Part shown: piece by piece, positions 1 to 11,050 of the stretch
Layout of the letters: each line of letters begins with the position of its first letter
Numbering within the stretch: the first letter of the stretch is position 1
Assembly (NCBI RefSeq): GCF_017591425.1
Contig: NW_024467101.1
Location: forward strand, 10,862,918-10,926,917
Direction of reading: 5' to 3'
Source of the DNA: Ochotona curzoniae
Taxonomy: Eukaryota; Chordata; Mammalia; Lagomorpha; Ochotonidae
Length of the DNA stretch: 64,000 nt
Made by a program: the position numbers and the translations under genes
Notes under the pieces: generated by a model
What the model was told of the DNA's origin: nothing
Databases searched by the model: none
Seen by the model: only the letters and a program-made list of their open reading frames with translations

Positions 1-284
1 TGACAGGAGCCCAACTCCTTGCTGCCTCCCGGACTCCACATTCCAGAAAGTTGGAGTCAGATGCAGGGGTGGGCACAGAACCCAGGTGCTCCAACACGGG
101 ATGCCTGCATCCCAACCAGAAGCAGAGCCACTGCACCAAATTCCCACCCCAAACCCTGGGTAGGTGCTTAGGAGAATGGAGCATTGGAATGGTCCTGTAT
201 TATGCTCTCAGAGATAATCATGCAAGCGCATCATGAGTGAAATTCACCCAGCTGCCTATCAAAATGGACAATGCTCTTGAGCAT
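1..284. other. Intergenic sequence
   Basis: I see no gene, splice-bounded exon or clear repeat here. It lies 3' of GRK3. Confidence 0.6.
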
Positions 285-600
285 GTGGCCAGTGTGTTGG
301 CTTATCCATCTCCAAGCACTGGCATCCTTTATGGGCACTGGTCCATGTCCCAGCTGCTCCACTTTCCATTCAGCTCCCTGCTTGTGGCTTGAGAAAGCAG
401 TAGAGGACAGTCCAAGGTCTTGGGATCCTATACTTGCATGGGGGACCTGGAAGAAGCTCCTGGCTGCTGGCTTTGGGTTGGCTTGACACTGACTATTGTT
501 GCCACTTGGGGAGTGAACCAATGGATGGAAGATCTTTCTTTCTGTCTCTCCTTCTCTCTGTAAATCTGTCTTTCCAATAAAAATTAATAAATCTTAAACA
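285..600 (+). mobile_element. tRNA-derived C-type SINE
   Basis: It has the family body (CAGCTCCCTGCTTGTGGCTT, GGGGAGTGAACCA) and ends CCAATAAAAATTAATAAATC. The 5' end is diverged. Confidence 0.8.
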
Positions 601-2211
601 AACACCCAGCAGGTGAAGGGTTACAAAGAAAAAAAAAATCTAACATCGGAAATTCCAAGAATGGGCACTGCCTGACTGAGGGGCATCATGTGCCCTAGGA
701 GAGACCCCCGATACATGTCCAAGTGCAAAGAGTCAAGTCTTCAATCTTAAAGAAGACCAGGTTGCTGTCATTATCAAACATGCTGGACAATGACCCAGAG
801 GGAGGGGCTGAGGACAAGAAGTGGACAAGAGACACCTCCCTACCCGTCCTCTCGGCCAGGCCTTGGCATGAGTCACAGGCTACGCCCCTGAGTAGTTATG
901 AATAGGCCTGACGTGACCTGCCACCTGGCCAGAGCCACGGCTATGTGCCAGGGCTCGCCTTCAGTTCTGAGCCTCCAGAGGGAATCCTGGCACTCTGTTG
1001 GGGTGGTCTGGCCTGTCCCAGAGGGTCCGAGCCCACCACAGGCCTCCCTCTATGGCAGTTTCTCACTGTCTAAGGCTCCAGGCCCGCCCCACTGACCCCG
1101 GGTGCCAGAAGTCAACCCGCCCGAGGAGGTTAATCAAGCCTTCTTATCAGCATGTTCCCTTACAGGCCTGAAACATGCACCTGCCTCAAGAAAGCCTTCA
1201 ACGCTCCCAGTGCTTGGCACAGAGCTTCAAGTCTCCTCCCACTGAGGGCTCAGGCAGGCGGGCAAAAATCAGGCCAAGGCCAAAAGCCAGACATGGCTGG
1301 GAACAGTTTTCCATTGACTTAAGCAAGATCTGAGTGACCCCATGGGGGCATCACTCCACACTCCTCCACGTCCAGCCCCAACACGGCAGTCAGCCACCTG
1401 TCTCAGAAAAGAAACACCCAATTCTTCACAGCATGACACTTCACAGGCCCCTGCCCTATGAAATGTCCCCTCTGACCCTCCGTGTCTGGTTCACTGGGCT
1501 CCCTGGGGGCACCGGTCTGAGCACACTCCCACCACGGGGCCTTAGCACAGCTGTTACCCTGCACGGCTCTCTTGTCACCTGAGCTGTCATCCACACAGCC
1601 TGGGTTAGAACATTTGTCATGTTCCGTAAGATCCCAGAAAGCTCTCTGGGCCTCAGTTTTCCTCACTGTAGAATGGAAGAACAGGTGCTTGGTCACTGGT
1701 AACTGCTCCAAAGTATATTTTCATTAGCACTTGACTCTGTGGTTAAGGCTGGCCTGGAGACCCCAGGACACAGCACATGCTAATTCACCAACATTTAAAG
1801 AGAATGATTCCGTGCTAAGTGTTGAGACAGAGCTTTACATCTCCAAGGCCTCAGCGCCCTGAAATTCCTAAAGGGTCTGGAATCTCTGATATTAACATTG
1901 ATGTCCACATCTCAACCATGCCCATGGTAGAAGCTGAATTCCTTGCCTGTGCTAAGCTCTTACGTCCACCACTCACTGTTTGAGGGTGTCGGTCTGCACC
2001 ACCCTCCAGGATTTCCTGATAGCCTCCAGCTCCAATACCCAAACACCACCCTGCCCCCAATCTGCCTGCCCTTTGCCCTCAGGATGCACAGCTCCAGTCA
2101 CTGTTTGAGCTCTGGTCACTTTGGTCTTCACTGGGATTTGGCCTGTGCGTGTCAGAGCTGGTTCCCCAGTGAGCCCATAAGGTCCCTGGAGGCAGACAGA
2201 AAGGGTTGTTT
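601..2211. other. Intergenic sequence
   Basis: The stretch is GC-rich with short open frames only. The sole recognisable element is a MIR-like fragment at about 1610-1700. Confidence 0.6.
1610..1700 (-). mobile_element. MIR-like SINE fragment
   Basis: CTGGGCCTCAGTTTTCCTCA and CTGTAGAATGGAAGA are the reverse-strand MIR core. Confidence 0.6.
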
Positions 2212-2224
2212 ACAGTGAACTTGG

Positions 2225-2548
2225 GGACCCGGCGCGGTGGCGCAGTGGTTAAGGTCCTCGCCTTGCACGCCTGGGATCCCATATGGGCGCCGGTTCTGAT
2301 CCCAGCAGCCCCGCTTCCCATCCAGCTCCCTGCCTGTGGCCCAGAAAAGCAGTTGAGGACAGCCCAAGGCTTTGGGACCCTGCACCCCTGCACCCGCATG
2401 AGGAACCTGAAGAGGCTCCTGGCTTTGGATCGGCATAGCATCAGCCGTTGCGCTCACTGGGGGAGTGAATCATTGGACAGAAGATCTTCCTCTCTGTCTC
2501 TCCTCTCTGTATATCCACCTTTCCAATAAAAATTAAAAAAAAAAAAAG
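2225..2548 (+). mobile_element. Full-length young C-type SINE with target-site duplication
   Basis: It starts ACCCGGCGCGGTGGCGCAGT and ends in AATAAAAATT plus an A-tail. A 13-bp duplication, ACAGTGAACTTGG, flanks it at 2212-2224 and 2549-2561. Confidence 0.93.
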
Positions 2549-2744
2549 ACAGTGAACTTGGTCATGGAGCCAAGAGAGCTATCTCATGGGAGGCCAGGAA
2601 CATAGAAGCAGAGGATGGTAGGGGAGCAGGGGGGACACCACCTGAGAGCCCCAAACTAGAGCTGTCCATTTGCCTCTTCAGACATAAGGGAATTTTAGAC
2701 AGTTCATGCAAACATTGAATTAAAAGAAGTTTCTTGGGTGAGCA

Positions 2745-3033
2745 TTTTTTAAAAAAATATTTATTTGAAGGCCAGAGTTACAGAGGGAGAGCAAGACACA
2801 GAGAAAGAGAGATCTCTTATATGGTGTTTTCCTCCCCAGATGGCCACAGTGAAGCTAAGAACCAGAAACTTTATCCGGTTTCCCATGTGGGTAGCAAGGA
2901 CCATGCGCCCTTGCTTTTCCTAGGCCATTACAGAGAGTTGAATCAGAAGTGGAGCAGCTGGGACATCAGTCAGTACCCATACGGGATCGGGCAGCTGCTT
3001 TACCCATTGTGCCACAAGCGCCTGCCCCCCTGG
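2745..3033 (-). mobile_element. C-type SINE, antisense on + strand
   Basis: It begins at the tail (AAATATTTATTTGAAGG) and ends at the head near GCCACAAGCGCCTGCC. It is moderately diverged. Confidence 0.8.
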
Positions 3034-3335
3034 TGAGCATTGGATGCCATGGTGAAGTCGTTTCTTCCTGGAGTGCCTGGGTCCAAGTCCCGGCTCTGTT
3101 ATCCATGGCAGCTTCCTGCTATTGTGAACCCTGGGAAGCAGCAGGAGATGGCTTGAGTGGTCCAATCCCCTTTACCCCATGAAGGAGTTCCAAAATCCTA
3201 GCTTCACCCTAGCCAAACCGTGGCTATTAAATGCGTCTGGGCTGAGTAGAGATCTCTCTTTCTCTTTCTCTCTCTCTCTTTTTTTTTCTCTCTCTCTCTC
3301 TCTCTACCTTTCAAAACAAATAAATAAATAAAGCC
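3034..3335 (+). mobile_element. Old C-type SINE
   Basis: It abuts the preceding opposite-strand copy. The body is diverged, with a CT-rich run at 3255-3306 and the tail AAATAAATAAATAAA. Confidence 0.65.
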
Positions 3336-3379
3336 AAATTTATTTTAGTATCAAGAATTTTTAAAAATTCATGTCTACA

Positions 3380-3508
3380 AGGGTCTTCAAAAATTCATGA
3401 AAAATGCAGATCATGAAAAATCTACACATGAATTTCATAAAATATTTGCCCTCAAATAAACTTATTCTTGCTTATTTCACTTTTCCATAGACTCTTTTTC
3501 AAGTCCTC
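3380..3508. mobile_element. MITE-like element with inverted ends
   Basis: One end reads AGGGTCTTCAAAAATTCATG; the other, CCATAGACTCTTTTTCAAG, is roughly its inverted complement. At 129 bp it is among the fullest copies here of a non-autonomous DNA element; the family name is not certain. Confidence 0.6.
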
Positions 3509-3974
3509 TCAGACATCTTCAGCCTCTGGTCCTTGCCCGTGCTGTGGTGAGACATCAGAGGGCCTTCAGGAGCATGTTTCAGAATACTCAGAATACTCAG
3601 CCCGAGAGGGGCTTACTAATGGGCAAGCCCGCATTGGGAATCCACACATAGCTTTTTAATGCACATTCCCTGCATTACTGAATTGACTGAAGGCTTTCCG
3701 TGTATCTCAGCTTGGGCAGCCACAGGCTGGTCAGCCAGCCCCTCTCCCCAGCGTGCCCTCTGGCAGCGTTCCCACTCTCCCCTCCACTGTTCTGACCATG
3801 GCTCCCTCTGCTATCATTTCAGGCCCGGAAGAGAAGACTCTGGGAGCTGCTAAACCTGGGTGCTGCCCCCAGGAGAAGCAGAGAGCTGCCTTGGAGAGGA
3901 GCAGGGAAAAGAGGTGGTACCCTAGCACCTGGGGGCCATGCTGCCTCCAGGGGTGGCCACATAGGTGTGCAGGG
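3509..3974. other. Intergenic sequence
   Basis: I find no coding signal or recognised repeat. Short frames on both strands lack family resemblance. Confidence 0.55.
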
Positions 3975-4128
3975 TCCAAAGACTTTTGAGTTCTCCTCCA
4001 CTGCATTCCCAGGCCACAAGGAGGAAGCTGGATGGGAAATGGAGCAGCTGGGGTACAAACCAGCGCCTCTATGGGATCCCAGCACGTGCAAGACAACGAT
4101 TTAGTCATTAAGCCATCATGCCAGGCCC
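3975..4128 (-). mobile_element. C-type SINE, head half
   Basis: It retains AGCTGGATGGGAAATGGAGC and the head (GCCATCATGCCAGGCCCC). The tail half is missing. Confidence 0.8.
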
Positions 4129-5237
4129 CAGAAGCTAGATTTTAATTTTGATCTCATTAGCCCCACAAACTTGGATGACTGCTGTATTAAAGGTGACACA
4201 GCTCTTGGCAACAATTGAGTAGGGAGCAGAAAGTGCCTAGGAGGGGCACTTGTGCCCCCAGAATAGTCAGGGGAGCTCTTTGCTTCCAGGTGCAAGGAGA
4301 AGCACTAGACAGACTGCAAATGGCAGACACTTGATACAGACGCCACCCCTGACCACGCCTGCGTCCGCCTGTGTCCATGGCAGGCACAGCTAGTCGATCA
4401 CAGCTTGCATTCAATCCAAGCTTAGCTTGGAATCTTTCTCAGTGCAACACTTTGTTGTGGAAGTAGAAATGGAAGTAGAGGGGTGGAAAAGGGGGGTAAG
4501 AGGTCCTTGCTGGCTTGTTGGCCAGCAACATGCACAGCGGCATGCAGGTATTTATAATCCACCTGAGCTCTGACAGTACCCTGTGCTGTGGCCTTCTGCT
4601 GGGCAGGACAGGGTGGGGGAACTCCAGGTTGTGGCTAGGGACGAGGAGGGAAGAGTGACTGTTCTGAAGGAGCTGGAAGCCACCATGTCACTTGGGCAAC
4701 AGCCAAAGGCTGCAGGTGAGAAAGTTGGGGGCAGATTCCTCTCAAAGGAATTCTGTAGAGTACTGTTCTGTAGGGCATGCCTAGGGCCAACAGGTGGCCA
4801 TCCCAGCAAGGCAGGGGAGAGGTCAGACCTTGGGCTCTGCCATCCTCGGGAGCTGTGGGGCAGTGACGGGGAGTTGGGGGGGTCCTTCCCTCTCCGTGGG
4901 CCAGGGGTGCCAGGATAGGAAGGGATACGTTTTGTGATCCTCTGATGCCAATGGGTAAAGCCAATAGAAACAGCTCCCCTGCCCTGGTGTTTCACTTAGG
5001 AGTGAGATGTCTTTCCACAGGCAGGATCAAGCGGGAACCCAAGATTCCTGGGAAGGGGTTGGGCCTCAGAGGCTCCTTGCACTGTTGATACCCAGGGTCG
5101 TCCACACACGTCCTCCTGCCATCTTCTCACTGTCTCCATGACTTTCCTCTCCCCTCCTCCCTCCGGCTCTCCTTCATCTTCTCCTATCCTCTCCTTTCTT
5201 TCTGGCTTTCCTTCTTCCTGTTAAAAAAAAAAAAAAA
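4129..5237. other. Intergenic sequence
   Basis: I find no gene. A C/T-rich stretch runs at about 5112-5222 and ends in an A-run that leads into a SINE tail fragment. Confidence 0.55.
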
Positions 5238-5278
5238 CTGCCTTTCCAATAAAAGTAAATAAATCTTTAAAAAATAAA
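5238..5278 (+). mobile_element. SINE tail fragment
   Basis: Only the end CTGCCTTTCCAATAAAAGTA and AAATCTTT remains, directly after an A-run. Confidence 0.6.
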
Positions 5279-5661
5279 ATCCAACTTCCGGCTAGCAGGA
5301 GCTGCATCCCATGGGCTCAGTGACCACATGCGGCTGCTGGTTATCATATCACGCAGCACAATGGTGTATTTCACTGAAGAACATTCCATGGAACGGAATG
5401 GCACTAGACCAGCCAGAAATGGCGCCTTTACAGGACATGTGGCCGTGCCAGGAGAGAGAGTTTTGGCTACTGCTGGGAAGGAAGTGCTACCGGTCTCCAG
5501 GAGTTCAAGGCCAGGGCCAGTGCTCAGCCTCCTACAAAGCACACAGCCATCCCCAGCCAATAAACATGCAGCTCCAAGTCTCAGCCAAGCTGAAGCTGAC
5601 GCTGGTCTGAAAGAGTCATCCCAAGTGAGGAAACACATTACAAGAGAAAGAGGGTAAGATG

Positions 5662-5997
5662 GAGCCAGCACAGAGATGCAGCAAGTTAAGCCTCTGCTTG
5701 CGACACCAGCGTCCACATCAGAATACCAGCTGGAGCTCCAGCTGCTCCATTTCTGATGCAGCTCCCTGTTGATGTGCCTGAGAAAGCAGCGGAGGGTCGT
5801 CCAGGGTGTGGGTCCCTGCATCCACATGAGAGACCCAGCAGAATCTCCTGGCTCCCTGCTTTGGATCTGCTCAGCTCCAGCCATTGTAGCCACTGGGGGA
5901 GTAACCAACAGATGGAAGCTCTCTGTGTATCTATCTGTTTCTCTCTCATGCTCTGTAATTCTGCCTTGCAAATAAAAACAAAATAAATCCTCTTAAA
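5662..5997 (+). mobile_element. Old C-type SINE
   Basis: It has a diverged head, the middle block GATCTGCTCAGCTCCAGCC, and a tail with AATAAAAACAAAATAAATCC. Confidence 0.8.
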
Positions 5998-8249
5998 AAT
6001 GTCTGCCTTGAACCACAAGTGGGTGTCCTATAGAAGTGAGACTGTGGACTTAAGACCAAGAGAAACTGGGAGTGAGTGACCCTCCACGTTTCCTCTCACA
6101 GGTCCCTGGGGCAGTCTTGCCCTTGACATTGAACAGATGCGAGGGGGCAAAGCATGCTAATTTGCTCGGACCATCCATTCAAGCTTTCACCGCACAGTGC
6201 CTGCCAAAGCAATGAGGCCTGGTTTCACTCTACCCTGCATGGCCTCAGCTGCCCAAAGTCCTGCTATCTCACTTCTGGTCTATAAAATGGGCCGAAGCAC
6301 TCACGCTCCCAGGTGCACACATGGGGATAGGCAGAGTAGAGAAGACATAGGAATCCTACAGTACCGCATGTCTCCCTGCAGCCGGGTGGCTAATCCAGTT
6401 GCCCTCCTCCGTAAGGTTGAAACTCCAACCCCAGTTGGTCCCCCATGGAACAGCTGAAAATACCTTGGTCTCCCTGTGGCCGGACAAGAAGGTCCATGTG
6501 GCCCTGGAGTTTGACATTCCTGCTGCCCTGACCAGCTGGGAGCTTCCTAGTGCGGGTTTAGGAAACTCTATTTGCCCCCTGTTGCTGAAAGAGAATTTCT
6601 GTCTGTAGCCCAAAATGACGGTTCTGAAAAGGGAAATGACAATAAAGTGGAGCTGATTTGATGTCTAGGCACCTTGTTATTATAGTAAAATTCATTTTCA
6701 TTACCTCCATACAAACTAAAGCTGGAATTTAATAGACTTTTTCAGGCTCACAGGAGGTGGATGGAAGAAGCCTTGAGCGTGGACTGCACAGGGAGGACCC
6801 GGCTACTATTTGTCCCAGGGGAGACCCTCCACACCCCTCAAGGCTGCTGCCAACCCTGTTTCTGCAGAACTGTGTGTCCTTGAGCAAGTGTCTCCCCGTC
6901 TCTGGGCCTCAGCTACCCACTCTGAAAACCCAGGAGACAGGATTCAGTACCCCTGGAGGGGCCCTTGGATTCGTCTCTCCCCCTGCCTCTTGCAATCTCA
7001 GCCTGGTCTGAATGTGAAAACGAAGCCTTGTGCCACAGCAACTCACAGTGTGGTACGTGCATGACCAACAGCTCACTCAGCTGGAGGGTTTTTGCTCCAG
7101 AGGCCCGGGTAAACCCGCAGCTCTTCGCTCTGGCCCACCCTAAGCTGTGCACTTGGTCAGACCTCAGTAAAGCACTGTGTTTGTTAGCCACGCGTGTGAG
7201 ATGAGGCTGTGACTGTTGACAGGGGCAGAAAGGGTGGTGCTGAGCTGCTGGCCTCTGCACTTAGCAGAGGAAAGACCGCCCTGTCTTCTTGGGGCGAGGT
7301 GCAGGGAGGTGGGGCACTTGGCAGATCCACCTATTAAGTTTTCAACCTGTGTGTCCCTGGGCCTCTTCCCCTCGGTCCCCAAGTCCAGGAATCTGCATTT
7401 TAGAAGCACTCCACCTCCCCGCAACTCCAGCTCCGGGGGTGAGGGGGCAGGAGATGGGAACCACTGCTGCCTGGTACCCCAATCCAGGAGGAAACCTTCT
7501 CAGGGCTGCCCTCAGGTGTTCCAAACTGAACTGTTACTGTAGCCAGGCCTTGTCCAAAGTCACGGGAGTTCAAAGCAGGCAATTGACAGTGACCAGGTAA
7601 CACCAAATACGTCCCCACTGCTGGCCTGCGACACCCCCAAAGCCCAGAGACCTGCATTCGCTCTCCTCTCTTCCTCTTTCTCCTCTTTCCACTCCCTTCT
7701 CCCTTCTCCGTTCCTTCCCTGACCCAAGGCTTTGTTTTTTTTTTTTTTTCACTTTAACTCATCCCACACCTGGAACCAATCTCTTCCCTCCTCCCCCAGT
7801 GCCCGCACACCCATGCGTGTACCACCCCCCCACACACACACACACAAACACCCAAACATGGCAGATCACGGCTGAGATGAGTAGCAAAAAAAAAGCCAGA
7901 ATGGGGACCAGCATCTTCTCGGACACAGAGAAATTCCCAAGCCAGAATCCCCATGCCTTGGGAGACATGGAACCCAGGTGCCTGCCCAGGCAGATCCAGG
8001 CCACACTGGGTAGCTTGGAGCCCACTACTCTTTACTCTCCCAACAGAAAGCGATGCCTTCTGACTCCCAGGAGACAGCCCCAGGAACAGGTAAGCCCCCT
8101 TCCCTTGTCCCACGGCCCCAGCCACTGAGGCCTGCGATTCAAAGAAGCGACTAGTACTGGCTGTGTCAGATCCAACATATAAATCCTCTCGGAGTTCAAA
8201 TTAGCTTTTGGCATGATACTGAAACCCCAGGGCGAGGATCCCCAAGTCC
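5998..8249. other. Intergenic sequence
   Basis: I find no gene. There is a MIR-like fragment at about 6865-6950, a pyrimidine-rich stretch at 7660-7750 and a short CA run near 7828-7850. Confidence 0.55.
6865..6950 (-). mobile_element. MIR-like SINE fragment
   Basis: CCTTGAGCAAGTGTCTCCCC and TCTCTGGGCCTCAGCTACCC match the reverse-strand MIR core. Confidence 0.6.
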
Positions 8250-8333
8250 TCACCCACCCGCCCCACAGCTCACCCACCCACCCCACAGCTCACCCACCCA
8301 CCCCACAGCTCATCCACCCACCCCACAGCTCAC
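8250..8333. repeat. 20-bp minisatellite, about 4 copies
   Basis: The unit TCACCCACCCACCCCACAGC is repeated four times with single-base differences (G at one place in unit 1, T in unit 4), then the start of a fifth. Confidence 0.95.
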
Positions 8334-8499
8334 GAATATTCTATTTGGAGTCACGGAAAAACCTTAAGAGGATCTTCAATAGGGCTAAAACCATGAATAC
8401 ACTCAGCTCCTACTCACCAACCGGAACCCAGTGAAGCAGAACCTGCTGGGATGTTGAGCCGAACTACCTGCTGGTGACACGTCCACAGCGAAGGGTTTT

Positions 8500-9100
8500 G
8501 TGGCTCGTGTCTCTAGACATGTATATATTTAAAGAATCAGCAGGTGGCTGGGCCCAGATGAGGGTGGAGGGCAAAAATCCACGCTTGCCCTGACGTTTCT
8601 TTCTAAAACACTTTTGCGGAATACGCTCCTGTTCCCCCAGGCAGCCAGCGGAGGGGAAAGAGGCCCAGGCTGCTTTCAACACCAGTAAAGCCCAAAATAG
8701 ATAGGAAGGGCAGAGGCCTGCCCCACAGCCCCCAGAAGCACATTCCAGAAAATCCCCACTTGTGAACACCGAGCCCTGACTATACCTTTTTCGGCCACGG
8801 GTCCCAGAGATCCCTGGTGCTGCCCAACAGGTCACCCCAGGTAGCAGTGAGCAGCCCTCGTCAGCAAGCCTGGGAGAGGCAGGGGCAGTGGGAGAAGTGT
8901 CAACAGCACCCACCCAGCACACTCACACACACATCCCCGTCCCTGCCTGCTCCGCCCGGCCAACGTGACAGCAGCAGCTGAGTCGACAAGTCATGGCTAA
9001 AATTAGCCTGTGAGCTCCAGGTCTGGCCAGGAGACGGCAGCCCTGGGGTGGCCATTGACCGGGCAGGCAGGGAGCATGGACATATTTGGTGGCAGGGAGC
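8500..9100. promoter_or_regulatory. Possible muscle-type regulatory module
   Basis: Within about 550 bp there is a perfect MEF2 consensus CTAAAATTAG (8997-9006), E-boxes CAGCTG (8975-8980) and CAGGTG (8541-8546), an M-CAT core CATTCC (8741-8746) and a one-mismatch CArG box ACATATTTGG (9080-9089). An AT-rich TATATATTTAAAG lies at 8522-8534. In human the muscle gene MYO18B follows GRK3 in the same orientation, as I recall, so it would lie to the left here. The motifs are seen directly; a regulatory role is inference, and short motifs cluster by chance. Confidence 0.3.
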
Positions 9101-9262
9101 AAGGGAGGGGACAGCTCCGGACGCAAGCACATTCCCGGCCGTCATCTCTGTCCCCAGGGCGCAGGCTGTACACCTTTGCCTCTAATCTGAGGTCGCAGGG
9201 ATTGGCTGGGGAAGACAGGAGGCTGCTGCTTCTTACTTCAGGCCTCTAGGAGGGAAGTCCCA

Positions 9263-9288
9263 GTGTGTGTGTGTGTGTGTGTGTGTGT
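9263..9288. repeat. TG dinucleotide microsatellite
   Basis: It is an uninterrupted run of about 13 GT units. Confidence 0.95.
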
Positions 9289-9389
9289 ATCTATGAATGC
9301 TGAGGCTCCTTCAAAAAATCCATGCCAACAGGCTACGGATGGCGGCGGTGGCACACACTGAACACATGCGTGGTCCCAACCAGGATATC

Positions 9390-9535
9390 AGCGAGGGTGT
9401 GGTTCCCATATCCCCATTTTGTGGCTAAGCAATGTGAAGAATGACACACACTTGCCCAAGACAGTAGAAAGCCAGAATCGAACCCAGGCAGCGATGACTC
9501 CAGCAGGCAAATGGCAATTGCCATGCTGACCTGGG
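9390..9535 (+). mobile_element. MIR-like SINE fragment
   Basis: It keeps the order typical of MIR: a CCCATTTTGTGGCTAAG-like block, then TTGCCCAAGACAGTAGAAAG, then AGAATCGAACCCAGGCAG. Confidence 0.65.
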
Positions 9536-9790
9536 GACTTGTAAAGGTGGCTTCGTCTACTGTCTGGTGCTCCCGGCACTACAGCAAATGTTCATGGAAG
9601 GATCTCCTGGCATGTGAGTCCACACAGCCAGAGATGGAATCCCCAGGCTACGGGGCTGAACATGCACAAGTTTTAAGAAAAGAAACAAAACAAACAACAA
9701 AGAAAAAACAGTTAATCACTTGAGGTTTTCCTGGAGTGAGCATCAGTCATTTGCAGCTTCCTATTCGCTAGTAATGCTGTGCATTTTTCT

Positions 9791-9826
9791 GTATATATAT
9801 ATGTGTGTGTGTGTGTGTATACATAT
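9791..9826. repeat. TA/TG compound microsatellite
   Basis: A TATATATA run is followed by about eight TG units and then ATACATATT. It abuts the tail of the next SINE. Confidence 0.9.
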
Positions 9827-9827
9827 T

Positions 9828-10150
9828 TATATAAAAATATAATTTTTAATTGGGAAGGTAGATTTACAGAGAGAAGACAAAGATCTCTCATCCACTGGTT
9901 CACTCCTCAAATAGCCGCAACGGCCAGAGCTGAGATGATCCAAGGTCAGGAGCCAGGAGCTTCTTCCAGGTTCCCACGCAGGTGCAGGATCCCAAGGTTT
10001 TGGATGATCCGCCACTGCTTTTCCAGGCTATAAGCAGGGAGCTGGATCAGAAGTGGAGCAGAGCAGCCAGGACATGAACCAGGACTTGTATAGGATTCCA
10101 GCACTTGCAGGAGGAAGGATTAGCAATTGAGCCATCACACTGTGCCCTCT
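9828..10150 (-). mobile_element. C-type SINE
   Basis: It is nearly full length. The tail side is at 9830 (TTTTTAATTGGGAAGGTAG) and the head side ends CCATCACACTGTGCCC. Confidence 0.88.
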
Positions 10151-10914
10151 GCTGGACTTTGCACACGCCACTGAGCTGTAGGCAAAGCAGAAGCAGATGT
10201 CAAACCCTTACATGAAAAGGGCTGTGTTTGGTTGGGGCAGTCTCCCAGTTCTACAGATAACACTCGCTTGCTTGCCATCCCCTTCCTCTTTCTAAAACTC
10301 AGCCTCTGTGTAAACTTCTCCCGCAAAGGCAAAGCAGTCACCGGCTGGTAGCCCAGCAGCTGGATACAGAGAACTCCCCTTTCCGGGGAGAGGAAAAAAA
10401 AAAAAACAGCCCATAGAAGTCGGCATCTTTGTGAAGGTCTTTTTTTTTTTTTATTGAGATCTATAGAAACAATTTACCAACACTGAAAATCAGCAGAGCT
10501 GTTTCAAAAATAACCGAAAAAGATGGTGACAGTGATGAAAGGTGGCGTGCCCCTTATTCGGGACGAGTGACTGAGGACACGGAGCCATGGCTCCCCGGTG
10601 GGATGCTATTTCAAAACGTGCACTAGGAAGCTGGTAATGAGAGGAGATTGTAAGCCCTCACTGGCACAATAAATACACAGAGAGAAAAGAAGTGACCATT
10701 TTTCCGGGTACAGTATCTAGATTTACAACATCTAGCTGACTGCTGTGACCAGCAATACACGAAAGAAAACAAACTGATTTCTTGAAGGGATGCCTTTACT
10801 GAGAATATAATGAAATCTTACTATATTGAGGCTGGAATAATTTCAGCCAAAGGGGTTGGGGAGAAAGATAGCCCCAAGTGAGGAAGGTGTGTCTGTTCTT
10901 TGTCCTATTCCACG
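10151..10914. other. Non-repetitive stretch beyond or within the distal 3' UTR
   Basis: I recognise no SINE or open frame here. It contains the alternative polyadenylation signal near 10450, so part may be transcribed with GRK3. Confidence 0.4.
10450..10455 (-). terminator. Alternative distal polyadenylation signal AATAAA
   Basis: In gene sense it reads GATCTCAATAAAAAAAAAAA. The interval 10430-12300 is mostly free of SINEs, which would suit a longer UTR. The A-run could instead be the tail of an old retrocopy. Confidence 0.3.
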
Positions 10915-11050
10915 TCAGATGAAGTTCCTGGCTTCTGGCTCCTGGCTCCAGCCTGGCCCAGCATCAGCTATTGCAGGCACTTGAGTAGCTAACCAGCAAA
11001 TGAAAGACAATTTTCCCCTTCTCCCTCTTTAAAATAAGTGAGATATTTAA
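10915..11050 (+). mobile_element. SINE 3' fragment
   Basis: It matches the second half of the family (GAAGTTCCTGGCTTCTGGCT, CCAGCATCAGCTATTGC) and loses the tail near AATAAG. Confidence 0.6.

Noticed and set aside
2225..2300. tRNA gene at SINE heads
   Set aside because: The A/B-box-like sequence is the tRNA-derived head of the SINE and does not fold as a full tRNA with an intact anticodon arm by eye.
5267..5971. 234-codon open frame on the minus strand
   Set aside because: Most of it is the complement of a C-type SINE (5662-5997), which commonly leaves long open frames.
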